From Thermoplasmatales archaeon E-plasma (lineage in GTDB: Archaea > Thermoplasmatota > Thermoplasmata > Thermoplasmatales > Thermoplasmataceae), in contig KI542675.1 in NCBI GenBank assembly GCA_000496135.1, forward strand, positions 372,001-436,000: a DNA stretch of 64,000 nt. Direction: 5' to 3'. This document shows positions 18,801 to 25,887 of this stretch, in pieces. Position numbers and translations under genes: made by a program. The notes below the pieces were generated by a model. The model searched no databases, had not been told where the DNA came from, and worked only from the letters and a program-made list of their open reading frames with translations. Each line of letters starts with the position of its first letter. Position 1 is the first letter of the stretch.

Positions 18801-18946
18801 GAATTAAGAAGTATTGTGTATATACCCTCCTCTCTTAGGGATCTTGCAGCCTGAGACCCGGCATAGTCAAATTCTGCCGATTGTCCTATAATTACTGGTC
18901 CCGATCCTATAATGAGAACCCTATTTATTCCAGGCATTCTTGGCAT
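15869..18946 (-). CDS. carB: Carbamoyl-phosphate synthase large subunit
   Basis: 1025 residues from ATG 18946 (MPRMPGINRVLIIGSG), which has a strong GGAGGTG ribosome site 3 nt upstream; an in-frame TTG at 18958 is less likely. Two homologous ATP-grasp halves are seen, each opening with a Rossmann block (IGSGPVIIGQSAEFDYAGSQ; IGSGPNRISQGLEYDFGSV), the conserved NSNPATIQTD/NSNPETVSTDFD motifs and ELNARLSRS. The C-terminal MGS-like allosteric domain is shortened. It forms carbamoyl phosphate for pyrimidine and arginine synthesis using ammonia channelled from CarA, whose gene overlaps upstream. Confidence 0.97.
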   Translation of the reverse strand: MPRMPGINRVLIIGSGPVIIGQSAEFDYAGSQAARSLREEGIYTILLNSNPATIQTDNEIADRIYIEPMTLEVVKEIIENERVDSLLCSMGGQTALNLLMEIEKSGIISKYNLNVLGTEPENIKIAEDRKEFHEKMISIGENIPRSSIIHSSRWMEEVETIQFYPFIARTSFSLGGKAGRIITGRDEAVPFFSEVFTGKDVSEVEIESSLLGLKELEYEVLRDKAGNAICICNMENLDPMGIHTGESIVVTPSLTLSDREYYGMREHALKIADSLNIIGACNVQFALDSENETFYVVEVNPRTSRSSALASKASGYPIARIATKLCIGYLLGELNNPITGNSSAAFEPSLDYVTVKIPKWPFEKFPGDINLGVSMKSTGEVMGIGRTFEEAMFKAVASLEEGQQFGMSFDSNSGDLLEYLKRPTHLRLRAIFQALKDGYNMETIATLTGWDREILDRLHSIITILNNSEFSVDNLRKLKELGIPDYFIAQEHSLTELDLYEKRRKLDLVPSFRVIDTSSNEFASQSGYFYSTYFENYDASPLSPGKSILIIGSGPNRISQGLEYDFGSVKTLLHLKHANIPTIMINSNPETVSTDFDVSGRLYFEPLKLEYIANIIKFERPVGIIIQFSGQTGQNMASDLARLFGKDIILGTSHENIDNIEDRIKFSSDLDRMGLPQTEFIYSDTLENLPEKIEQLGYPVILRSSFIIGGSSVKILKGKSELEHIMAHYKEIGIKGKILANRYLENYDELDVDFISNGKDMRIAGISIHIEEAGIHSGDALSITGPDLIRKDILNRIEQILHKLTSYYELKGFSNLQLAVKDDIIMIIELNARLSRSFSFICKSTGINWIKYGIDAIIWGVLPDFQWNPKTYSAKIPVFPFRIFSGENMRIGPEMRSTGEMMVSGKTQEEMWSKIARHYGMDTYRHAVIYSDKNVSIRIKQLTAGINGIEVFNPDEIEEMIERIEFLNTTTFVDLGGEINLEVENIKKILLRRGCPVILNERLFMRLISSQQVTSKARELTSYHN

Positions 18947-19988
18947 AAACACCTCCAAATGCCTTTTTCATCTCCCCAAAAAAGTTGCATGGGTCCACAG
19001 GTCCCGGTGACCCTTCAGGGTGATACTGTACAGACATGGCAAATTTTTCACTATCTGCCACCATTTCTACGGCTCCATCATTGGCATCTCTTTGTATTAC
19101 CTCCAGTGGAGTACCAAAAAGACTTTCTTCAAGAACATGGAAATTATGATTGTGTGAAGTAATGAAACACTTCTCTCCCTGTATTACCGAGTGGTTCGTG
19201 CCATGGTGGCCATATAACATCTTTCCAGTGGAGGCACCCAGCGCCATACTCAGAACCTGATGTCCAAGGCAAACACCGAAAATTGGAAGTTTTCCATAGT
19301 TCTTTCTTATTAATTCTCTTACACCATCAAGGCTTTCATCGGATGGATCTCCCGGGCCATTTGATAAAAATATTCCCGAATATCCTCCGTTAATGGTAGA
19401 AAATGGAAAATCAAACGGAACAACATGCAGAGAGCATATTCTTGAGACCTGATCAAGAAGGGATTTTTTGGTTCCCATATCCACGAATAAAATTTCATCA
19501 TTTCTGTCGTTATTAAGATGATAGTCAAATGTAGTAGCGAACCTCCGAAGAAGATCGCGTGTGTTCATAGTTCCGAAGTCAATTTCCGGGTTTCTGGTGC
19601 ATGATATTATCCCCCTCATATTTCCTTTTTTTCTGATAAGTTCAATAATCTTTCTTGTATCCACACCTTTGATTCCCGGTACTCCGCTATTATTCAAAAG
19701 CATGTCAAGCTCACGAAAAGCTTCTGTATTCAAGCCTGAGGTTTCCCTTACTATCACACCGGAAGTTGAAATATCTCTGCTTTGAGGTATACTTCTTCTC
19801 AGGTTATATGTCAAAACCGACGGGAAAGCAAAAAGCACGATTTGACCTCCGTAGGATGGGTCAGTTAAAACTTCCAGATACCCTGTTGGTGATGTAGTAA
19901 AAATTAATTCTCCTGAGACATCAATAGATGCCCCAAATGCCTCCCCCTCAAAGACGTTTCCATCTTCAAGGAGAAGGTATCTCTTCAA
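18921..19988 (-). CDS. carA: Carbamoyl-phosphate synthase small (glutaminase) subunit
   Basis: 355 residues. The N-terminal CPSase_sm domain (YLLLEDGNVFEGEAFGA, LTDPSYGGQIVLF) is followed by a class I glutamine amidotransferase: GIFLSNGPGDPSD, the nucleophile elbow FGVCLGHQVLSMALG and VQYHPEGSPGP carrying the catalytic His and Glu. It hydrolyses glutamine to deliver ammonia to CarB. The start codon is TTG at 19988; no nearby ATG fits the family N-terminus. Its 3' end overlaps the carB start, giving a coupled carAB operon, with aroD possibly read through. Confidence 0.97.
   Translation of the reverse strand: MKRYLLLEDGNVFEGEAFGASIDVSGELIFTTSPTGYLEVLTDPSYGGQIVLFAFPSVLTYNLRRSIPQSRDISTSGVIVRETSGLNTEAFRELDMLLNNSGVPGIKGVDTRKIIELIRKKGNMRGIISCTRNPEIDFGTMNTRDLLRRFATTFDYHLNNDRNDEILFVDMGTKKSLLDQVSRICSLHVVPFDFPFSTINGGYSGIFLSNGPGDPSDESLDGVRELIRKNYGKLPIFGVCLGHQVLSMALGASTGKMLYGHHGTNHSVIQGEKCFITSHNHNFHVLEESLFGTPLEVIQRDANDGAVEMVADSEKFAMSVQYHPEGSPGPVDPCNFFGEMKKAFGGVYAKNAWNK
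18950..18956 (-). promoter_or_regulatory. Shine-Dalgarno site deciding the carB start
   Basis: GGAGGTG (minus strand) is complementary to the archaeal 16S 3' end and lies 3 nt before ATG 18946, inside the end of carA. Confidence 0.65.
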
Positions 19989-20241
19989 ATATCCACCTTC
20001 CCTCTATTGTAACATTCGAATTCTATTTTGAATAATTTTTTCTCAACTGTACCTTTCAAGATGCCACCACTCTAAACTTATAGGATAGTTTTAAAATATA
20101 TAAAACCATTTTTGTTATCAGATATGATCACTATCATTCCCGTGAACAAATGCTCTGATTCCTGATGTAAATTAATTTTCTTGCTCCAGGAAGATGTTTA
20201 GAGCGTTAATATAAGCTGACTCAATACCATGGTCATGTCAG

Positions 20242-21021
20242 GTGCAGGGATTGATAATACCAAGGGCACAGAGGAGGGACTGGAATTTTTTTAAGAAAAA
20301 TTCTGAAGCTTTCGCCCAGAGCATTTCTCACAAAGCAGGTGAGGATTTGAATGTTCTGGTCGATCATTTGCCTGCTTCCGGAAGATTCAGGGCTCTGGAC
20401 GTGGCAACCGGTACCGGGTTCACTGCTATGAAACTTGCAGAACTCTATGATGTTGTGATTGGACTTGACACCACAAAAGAAATGCTCAATCACGCGGTAA
20501 CGCTTTCTGATGAAAAATCTGTTAATAATCTGATATTTATAATTGGAAGATCTGAAAAAATGCCGTTCATGGATCGCACTTTCGACGTTGTTACCTGCAG
20601 ACGTGCAGCTCATCATTTCATTGATCATGAAGGATTTGTAAGAGAGAGCAAACGGGTTCTAAGATATGGGGGGACCTTTGGTTTTGTGGATATGCTGTCA
20701 CCTGATGAGGACAATAAAGGTTTATTCAACCAATTTGAGAGAATACGAGATGAAACCCATATTTCAGCTGGAACAAAAAAGCACTGGGAGGATATCTTAG
20801 TAAATGAAGGATTTAAGATAGAATTTTCACAGGTTACAAAAGAGAAAATGACATTTGAGAGATGGCTTTCGCCAGTTAAGGCAGATTCACTTCAGGGGAA
20901 AAAGTGCAGAGAGTATCTGGAGACTAATGAAGAATTGAAATCACTTCTTTCATATAACTATAAAGATGATTCTTTAATAAAGCAAAGGCTCGTTCTCGTA
21001 GCAAAGGCTCCGGAGGCCTGA
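20242..21021 (+). CDS. UbiE/COQ5-like class I SAM-dependent methyltransferase
   Basis: 259 residues. The SAM-binding motif I is LDVATGTGFTAMKLAEL, motif II is VVIGLDTTKEML, then SEKMPFMDRTFDVVTCRRAAHHF and FGFVDMLSP. This is the UbiE-like arrangement; the substrate (quinone precursor or other) cannot be told. The start is GTG 20242 (a TTG at 20251 is possible); no ATG is available in frame. The TATA-like ttaatata at about 20207 fits. The divergent gap to carA (about 250 nt) contains both promoters. A DUF72 gene follows after 28 nt. Confidence 0.85.
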   Translation: MQGLIIPRAQRRDWNFFKKNSEAFAQSISHKAGEDLNVLVDHLPASGRFRALDVATGTGFTAMKLAELYDVVIGLDTTKEMLNHAVTLSDEKSVNNLIFIIGRSEKMPFMDRTFDVVTCRRAAHHFIDHEGFVRESKRVLRYGGTFGFVDMLSPDEDNKGLFNQFERIRDETHISAGTKKHWEDILVNEGFKIEFSQVTKEKMTFERWLSPVKADSLQGKKCREYLETNEELKSLLSYNYKDDSLIKQRLVLVAKAPEA

Positions 21022-21049
21022 AAGTATAGTCGTCACAGGATAGATTGAT

Positions 21050-21850
21050 TTGAACATTTTTGCAGGAACTTCAGGCTGGAGCTATGAACAGTGGGTCGAT
21101 GCCATTTATCCTCACGGATTAAGGCCTTCCCAGTACCTTAAATATTATTCAACAAGGTATAATGCCGTAGAAATTGATTCAACTTTCTACAGGATTCCAG
21201 ATGATAAAACAATATTAAAATGGATAAAGTCCACTGGCGGGAACTTTAAGTTCTGCCCGAAGATGTTCAGAAAAGTAACACATGATATGAAACTTGAAAA
21301 TACCGGAGAAGTTATTGATAATTTCATTAAAAATATCTCATCACTTGGAAAAAATCTTGGAATAATCCTGATTCAAATGCCCCCTACATTGAAATTTAAA
21401 AATATCAAATTAATTAAAGATTTTATTGGATATTTACCCCATGGCTTCAAATTTACCTTTGAATTCAGGGATAATTCATGGTTCAAAGATGAAATAAGTT
21501 CTATTCTGAGAGATTATGGGATTGGAATAGCATGGGCTGACACGCCATTTATAAACAAGCATTACGAACTGACTAGTAATTTCTTATATTTGAGGCTGGT
21601 TGGAGACAGAACTATACAGGAATCTAATTTCGGGAGGACTTCGATTTTCAGGGATGTGCAAATAGAAGAATGGGTGAAAAAAATAGAGGAAGTAAGCGGG
21701 AGAATAGAAAGTGCTTTCATTTTTGCAAACAATCATTATGAAGGGTATGCTCCCAGAACAATAGACCTGTTAATGACAAAACTCGGCATTTCTAATCATG
21801 ATTTCATAGACAGAAAGAATCATGAAGACTATCAGGGAAAATTATTCTGA
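21050..21850 (+). CDS. DUF72 family protein, copy 1
   Basis: 266 residues with DUF72 hallmarks: GTSGWSYEQWVDAIYP at the N-terminus, YYSTRYNAVEIDSTFYRIP, PPTLKF, FTFEFRDNSWF and the late FIFANNHYEGYAP. The fold is a TIM barrel of unsettled function, sometimes discussed in relation to nucleic-acid metabolism. It starts at TTG 21050 close behind the methyltransferase, so probably an operon. A paralogue sits at 42408. Confidence 0.9.
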   Translation: MNIFAGTSGWSYEQWVDAIYPHGLRPSQYLKYYSTRYNAVEIDSTFYRIPDDKTILKWIKSTGGNFKFCPKMFRKVTHDMKLENTGEVIDNFIKNISSLGKNLGIILIQMPPTLKFKNIKLIKDFIGYLPHGFKFTFEFRDNSWFKDEISSILRDYGIGIAWADTPFINKHYELTSNFLYLRLVGDRTIQESNFGRTSIFRDVQIEEWVKKIEEVSGRIESAFIFANNHYEGYAPRTIDLLMTKLGISNHDFIDRKNHEDYQGKLF

Positions 21851-22183
21851 TGCTATTATGTAAGGAACTTGACATTCCTCTTGTGCCAAACAAAATAAAC
21901 CCTATCATGATGTTCTCTGCAGGTTTATATTTCCCTATAGATTTGTGAAAACACCTTATCCAGGGTTGAAGAATTTCCAGCAGAGAATTTTGATTTGCAG
22001 CTGTTATTTGTATCGTTTAAGCGGGCATTTTTGTATTTGGGGAATCCTTACATCTGCAAATTATACGTTTTCCAGGAGTGTGATTCATAATAGATCAGAA
22101 AATATCTCAAAGCCTTTTCATCCATATGGAGATTTTCATGCATCTCATAATATTGGGGTATTTGCACTCAAATCTATAAAATA
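21851..22183. other. 333-nt gap between convergent genes
   Basis: No tRNA, clear hairpin or coding frame with family resemblance was found here. An open frame on the plus strand runs through into the antisense of the next gene and looks accidental. Confidence 0.5.
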
Positions 22184-22588
22184 TTATTTAATAAGGTCAA
22201 TAAGTTTTGATGCTTCCGGTACAGAGAGTTCTTCGATTGTACCCTTCTTATTGTCCTTCAGAAACTTTTCAAGTTTCTCCTTAGAGGCTGGATTCCTTGA
22301 AAGCAGGCTATTTATGAAACTAATTTGCTTTGGGGTTGCGTTTCTGCCTCCACTCTGCGTTGGCGCCCCCTCCACTCTTGGAAGTGTTTTCAGTTTATCT
22401 ATTAACTCTGAAGCTTCTCTGGATGTCAACTCAGAAACATTTCCTTTCCTTTTATCGGCAAGATATTCTTTCAGGGTTTTTTCACCACCCTTTGAATTTT
22501 TCTCCAGATTTGAGATAAATTCTATTTGCTTTGGAGATATATTCCTTGCATCTCTGGAACCATCGTTTCCATCCCTGTTATTCATCAT
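22184..22588 (-). CDS. Small basic protein with two KQIxFI...EASxLID repeats
   Basis: A 134-residue protein made of two homologous units of about 50 residues: SPKQIEFISNLEKNSK..LKEYLADKRKGNVSELTSREASELIDKL and TPKQISFINSLLSRNP..LEKFLKDNKKGTIEELSVPEASKLIDLI. Similar single motifs occur at the ends of various phage and bacterial DNA-related proteins, where they are thought to be small helical interaction or nucleic-acid-binding modules. The protein is Lys/Asn/Ser-rich with no Cys or membrane segment. Start at ATG 22588 or 22585. Confidence 0.75.
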   Translation of the reverse strand: MMNNRDGNDGSRDARNISPKQIEFISNLEKNSKGGEKTLKEYLADKRKGNVSELTSREASELIDKLKTLPRVEGAPTQSGGRNATPKQISFINSLLSRNPASKEKLEKFLKDNKKGTIEELSVPEASKLIDLIK

Positions 22589-22667
22589 TGTAATTCCTTC
22601 AACATAAATCTTTAAGCTATTTTATGTTAACTGTTTCCACAATTGTTATGAAGATGAAGTATTATTG

Positions 22668-24101
22668 TTAATCCATTGAAAAATCGATATATGTATTTTT
22701 AAGGTGAAGATACTCTTCTATCCCGTGAACACTTCCTTCTCCTGCCTGGCCAGTCATTCTGAATCCAGTGTGATATCCCTGACTGCTCTCCGGTCCGGGC
22801 ATATTGATATACAACTCGCCAAATCTGATCTTCTCGGAAAATCTCATTGCAAATCCAATATCTCTTGTAAACAGATATGAGGCAAGACCGTATTTTGAAT
22901 CGTTGGCCAATTGGAGCAACTGTTCCTCATCATTAACGCTCATGGCAGGGAGGACTGGCGCAAATATTTCCTCCTGAAAGATATTTGAATTCTGATCTGC
23001 TCCTTCTACAAGAACGGGATTATAAAAGAACCCATTCCGGAATTGCTTTTCGGATGCTGCCAAACCCATTTTCGTTATCTTTGACCCTCCTTCGGCAGCC
23101 TCATTGAGGATTTTTGAAGTGCCTGAAACTGCTTTACTGTTAATAAGCGGACCCATAGAGCTGTTTATGGGTGACCCCATTGTAATTTTCATTGAAGCGT
23201 CTTTAAAAAGTTGTATGAACTTGCTGTAAATATCCTCGTGAACATACAGTCTTTCCGCTGCTATGCAAGATTGCCCGGCATTGCTGTACTTAGCCCACAT
23301 AAGGGTATCTATTGCATTTTTAAGATCTGCATCTTTCCATACCATGAACGGTGCCTTTCCTCCAAGTTCAAGTATGAGCTTGGCCATATTTGACGAAGCT
23401 TTGTTCATTATGTGCTGGCCCACTTCCGTGGAACCTGTCATTGTTATCAGTGAAACTTTCCTGTTTTCCACAAGATAATCACCAATTGTTGATCCGGAGC
23501 CTGTTATGAAGTTGACAACGCCCTTTGGAAACCCTGCTTCAGAGAATTTCTTCACGATCCATTCAGCTGAACCCGGGGTATCGCTGCTTGGTTTCAAAAT
23601 TACTGTATTTCCGCATAATAGAGCAGGAGCAAGTTTTCTTACAACCATGGCTGCAGGAAAATTCCATGGCGTTAAGGCGAGGACAACTCCGTAAGGAACC
23701 CTGGACTGAATAATCCTTCGCATGCCGGTATCTCCTTCAACATAATCTCCGTTCAGTTTTCTCTCGAATCCTATGTAGTACCATAATTGATCCAGAACTC
23801 CATCTACTTCTCCCTTAGCTTCAGATATAATTTTCCCATTTTCTTTCATTAGAATATCTTCAAGTTCAGATCTTTGGCTTTCAATGAGGTTGTATACCTT
23901 GAGTAGAAGCATTGATCTTTCCTTACTGTTTGTAGCAGACCAGTTTGGAAAAGCATCCATGGCAGAATCTATGGCGTTCTGTGCCTCTGCTTTCGTTGCA
24001 GATGGGAATTTATAAAGTAATTCTCCAGTCACCGGGGAATATTTTGGAATTTCGCTTTCGTTTTCAGGCTTAATATATTGTCCATTAATGTAGAATTCCA
24101 T
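22668..24101 (-). CDS. NAD(P)-dependent aldehyde dehydrogenase, possible glyceraldehyde dehydrogenase
   Basis: 477 residues, full-length ALDH superfamily. It has the cofactor block LTPWNFPAAMVVRKLAPALL, the catalytic Glu in LELGGKAPFM and the catalytic Cys in SNAGQSCIAAERLYV, plus EEIFAPVLP. The end (GFRMTGQAGEGSVHGIEEYLHLKN) resembles the succinate-semialdehyde/lactaldehyde group, which in Thermoplasma-type archaea includes the glyceraldehyde dehydrogenase of the nonphosphorylating Entner-Doudoroff route. That substrate is inference. A HxlR regulator gene lies 38 nt upstream on the same strand. Confidence 0.88.
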   Translation of the reverse strand: MEFYINGQYIKPENESEIPKYSPVTGELLYKFPSATKAEAQNAIDSAMDAFPNWSATNSKERSMLLLKVYNLIESQRSELEDILMKENGKIISEAKGEVDGVLDQLWYYIGFERKLNGDYVEGDTGMRRIIQSRVPYGVVLALTPWNFPAAMVVRKLAPALLCGNTVILKPSSDTPGSAEWIVKKFSEAGFPKGVVNFITGSGSTIGDYLVENRKVSLITMTGSTEVGQHIMNKASSNMAKLILELGGKAPFMVWKDADLKNAIDTLMWAKYSNAGQSCIAAERLYVHEDIYSKFIQLFKDASMKITMGSPINSSMGPLINSKAVSGTSKILNEAAEGGSKITKMGLAASEKQFRNGFFYNPVLVEGADQNSNIFQEEIFAPVLPAMSVNDEEQLLQLANDSKYGLASYLFTRDIGFAMRFSEKIRFGELYINMPGPESSQGYHTGFRMTGQAGEGSVHGIEEYLHLKNTYIDFSMD

Positions 24102-24139
24102 AATTTTAAAAGTGAATCATGTGTTAAAAGCTTTCGCAG

Positions 24140-24487
24140 TTATTCTGCCTCTGGAACAGCCCATTGTTCGCCCCATTGCCTGAGGTCATTCAGAGCAAAT
24201 TTCAGCGCTTTTCCCTTCTCCGTTAAGTCATATTTCACCCTGAATGGGCGTGTTGATGCTATTTCTCTTGAGACTAGATGAACATCTTCAAGATATTTCA
24301 GGGTTCTTGAGAGTGTTCTGGGACTGATATTTTTGGCATCTCTCAATAGATCATTAAACCCTTTTGGGCCATCACTCAAATGCCTTATAATAATAAGATT
24401 CCATTCACCGCCAATGAGCCGAATTGACTTTACAATTGGACAGTCTGGAGATTTTTCTTTTTGCTCCTGAATCTGGTCAATATTCAA
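24140..24487 (-). CDS. HxlR-family transcriptional regulator
   Basis: 115 residues with the HxlR signature: CPIVKSIRLIGGEWNLIIIRHLSDGPKGFNDLLRD, ISPRTLSRTLKYLEDVHLV and the wing YDLTEKGKALKFALNDLRQWGEQW. The N-terminal Cys of the CP pair is the residue that senses aldehydes or oxidants in several family members. Start codon TTG at 24487; no internal ATG exists. It probably controls the downstream aldehyde dehydrogenase, itself or YceI. A perfect aaataa-cc-ttattt palindrome at 24511-24524 precedes it. Confidence 0.88.
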   Translation of the reverse strand: MNIDQIQEQKEKSPDCPIVKSIRLIGGEWNLIIIRHLSDGPKGFNDLLRDAKNISPRTLSRTLKYLEDVHLVSREIASTRPFRVKYDLTEKGKALKFALNDLRQWGEQWAVPEAE

Positions 24488-24510
24488 TTTTTCACTTCAA
24501 AAAAGATAGT

Positions 24511-24524
24511 AAATAACCTTATTT
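24511..24524. promoter_or_regulatory. Palindrome upstream of the HxlR gene
   Basis: aaataa-cc-ttattt, a 6-bp inverted repeat about 25 nt before the regulator's TTG start. It could be an autoregulatory operator, though AT-rich palindromes occur by chance. Confidence 0.3.
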
Positions 24525-24556
24525 AAGCTTTATAAAAAAATATAATTTTGAAAATT

Positions 24557-25108
24557 TTATTTCAGTTGAACAAGTTCAAGATTAATATTGATTTTAATTC
24601 CATCACCAACCAAGACTCCACCGCCTTCAAGAACCATGTTCCATACTAGACCAAAGTCTTTTCTGTTTATAGTTCCGCTAAGTGATATACCCTGTCTTAA
24701 ATTTCCATATGGGTCTGTTATTGGACCGCTTCTCTCAATATCAAAGGTATACGGTTTTTCAACATCCCTGATCCTGAGGTTTCCGGAAACTTTAAAATTA
24801 TCTCCAACTTTTTGCACAGAGTTACTTGTGAATATAATCTCCGGAAACTCCTCAACTTTCAGGAAATCTGGTGATTTCAGATGATTATCCCTATCAGTGT
24901 TGCCAGTTTCTATGCTGGAGGAGTCTATTTTAACTATCACTGACGACTTCTCTACATTGGAGATATCTTCCTTTCCCTCCACCGAGAATTTCTTAAATCT
25001 TCCATTGACGTGAGAAATCATCATGTGCCTGACAGAAAACTCTATGCTCGAGTGCTCTTTATCTATTTCCCAACTTCTTAAATTCTCATTCTGAGTTGCT
25101 ATTGCCAT
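24557..25108 (-). CDS. YceI-family lipocalin-like protein
   Basis: 183 residues from ATG 25108, placed by a TATA box (gttatatatc on the minus strand) 20-28 nt upstream. YceI blocks: SWEIDKEHSSIEFSVRHMMISHVNGRFKKF, SIETGNTDRDNHLKSPDFLKVEEFPEIIFTS and GTINRKDFGLVWN. The family forms a beta-barrel that binds polyisoprenoid chains. There is no signal peptide with this start, so it is likely cytoplasmic, unlike E. coli YceI. It shares the strand with HxlR and ALDH downstream. Confidence 0.9.
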   Translation of the reverse strand: MAIATQNENLRSWEIDKEHSSIEFSVRHMMISHVNGRFKKFSVEGKEDISNVEKSSVIVKIDSSSIETGNTDRDNHLKSPDFLKVEEFPEIIFTSNSVQKVGDNFKVSGNLRIRDVEKPYTFDIERSGPITDPYGNLRQGISLSGTINRKDFGLVWNMVLEGGGVLVGDGIKININLELVQLK

Positions 25109-25126
25109 GATACTAAATATTAAATT

Positions 25127-25136
25127 GATATATAAC
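25127..25136 (-). promoter_or_regulatory. TATA box of the yceI-like gene
   Basis: gttatatatc on the minus strand is centred about 24 nt before ATG 25108, placing the transcript start at or next to the start codon. Confidence 0.55.
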
Positions 25137-25191
25137 AATAAAATAACACATCAGTTAGTAGCTATCATTCAGGTTAGTATGTTCTACGCCC

Positions 25192-25730
25192 CTAATTTCT
25201 GAAAACAATCCCAAAATTGATCATGTCGAAGTATGTGCCGTTAAGAAATAATGACTCTCTCTCGATACCTTCTATGGAAAATCCGCATTTGAGAAGGACC
25301 CTCATGGATGAAGGATTGTTGTGCATTACCTTTGTATGGAGTCTATGTAAATTCATAGCATTCATCGAATAGTTAACAACAAGCCCTAAAGCAACAGAGG
25401 CAATTCCTTTATTTCGAAATTGTGAGTTTATCCAGTAACCCACATGTGCGCTCCTGTTTTCATAATCAATTTCGCTAAGCCCGATAATTCCAACCTTTCT
25501 ACCTTCAAAGGATATGAACCAGTCTATAATGAACGGTTTACCATTTTCTTCTCTGTTCTTTTCTATAAAAAACATAGCGTCTTCCTTGGCATAAGGATAA
25601 GGAAAGACTCTGCTTCCTATGGTTTTTCCTATACTCTCATCGTTTGCCAGTTCCGAAAGTTCATCGGCACTATGAATTTCAAGCGGGTTTCAAGAGATAC
25701 TTTTCCTGAGGTAAGAATAATTTTCTCCAC
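25192..25730 (-). pseudogene. Frameshifted RimJ/RimL-type GNAT acetyltransferase
   Basis: The visible intact frame begins at ATG 25575, but homologous sequence continues upstream in the same frame without a start (PLEIHSADELSELANDES..FPYPYAKEDAMFF) to a stop at 25690-25692. The expected N-terminus (EKIILTSGKVSLE) is then found in another frame, opening at GTG 25730. The two halves join near 25690 with a single-base loss or two-base gain. The C-terminal part carries the acetyl-CoA region SQFRNKGIASVALGLVV and NLHRLHTKVMHNNPSSMRVLLKCGF. Either a recent pseudogene, a sequencing error, or programmed shifting. Confidence 0.72.
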
Positions 25731-25887
25731 ATCAACAAAAACAACTTCTCTATTTTAACCTATGTAGATGAAGATTATCTTATAGTAGAATATTAGAAGC
25801 TGTATTGACAATTGAGGGAATATATGATAAGGTTCCTTAAATTTTCTAAATATTTGTAATTATATAAGAAATCTACATACCTGATCA

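Noticed and set aside
20229-20294. ATG 20229 as start of the methyltransferase
   Set aside because: It is in another frame and terminates after about 20 codons; joining the frames would need a shift for which there is no other evidence.
21945-22607. Long plus-strand open frame of about 220 codons
   Set aside because: It runs antisense over the KQI-repeat gene, has no family resemblance, and its composition (Ser/Phe/Ile from reverse-read Lys/Glu/Asn codons) is that of a shadow frame.
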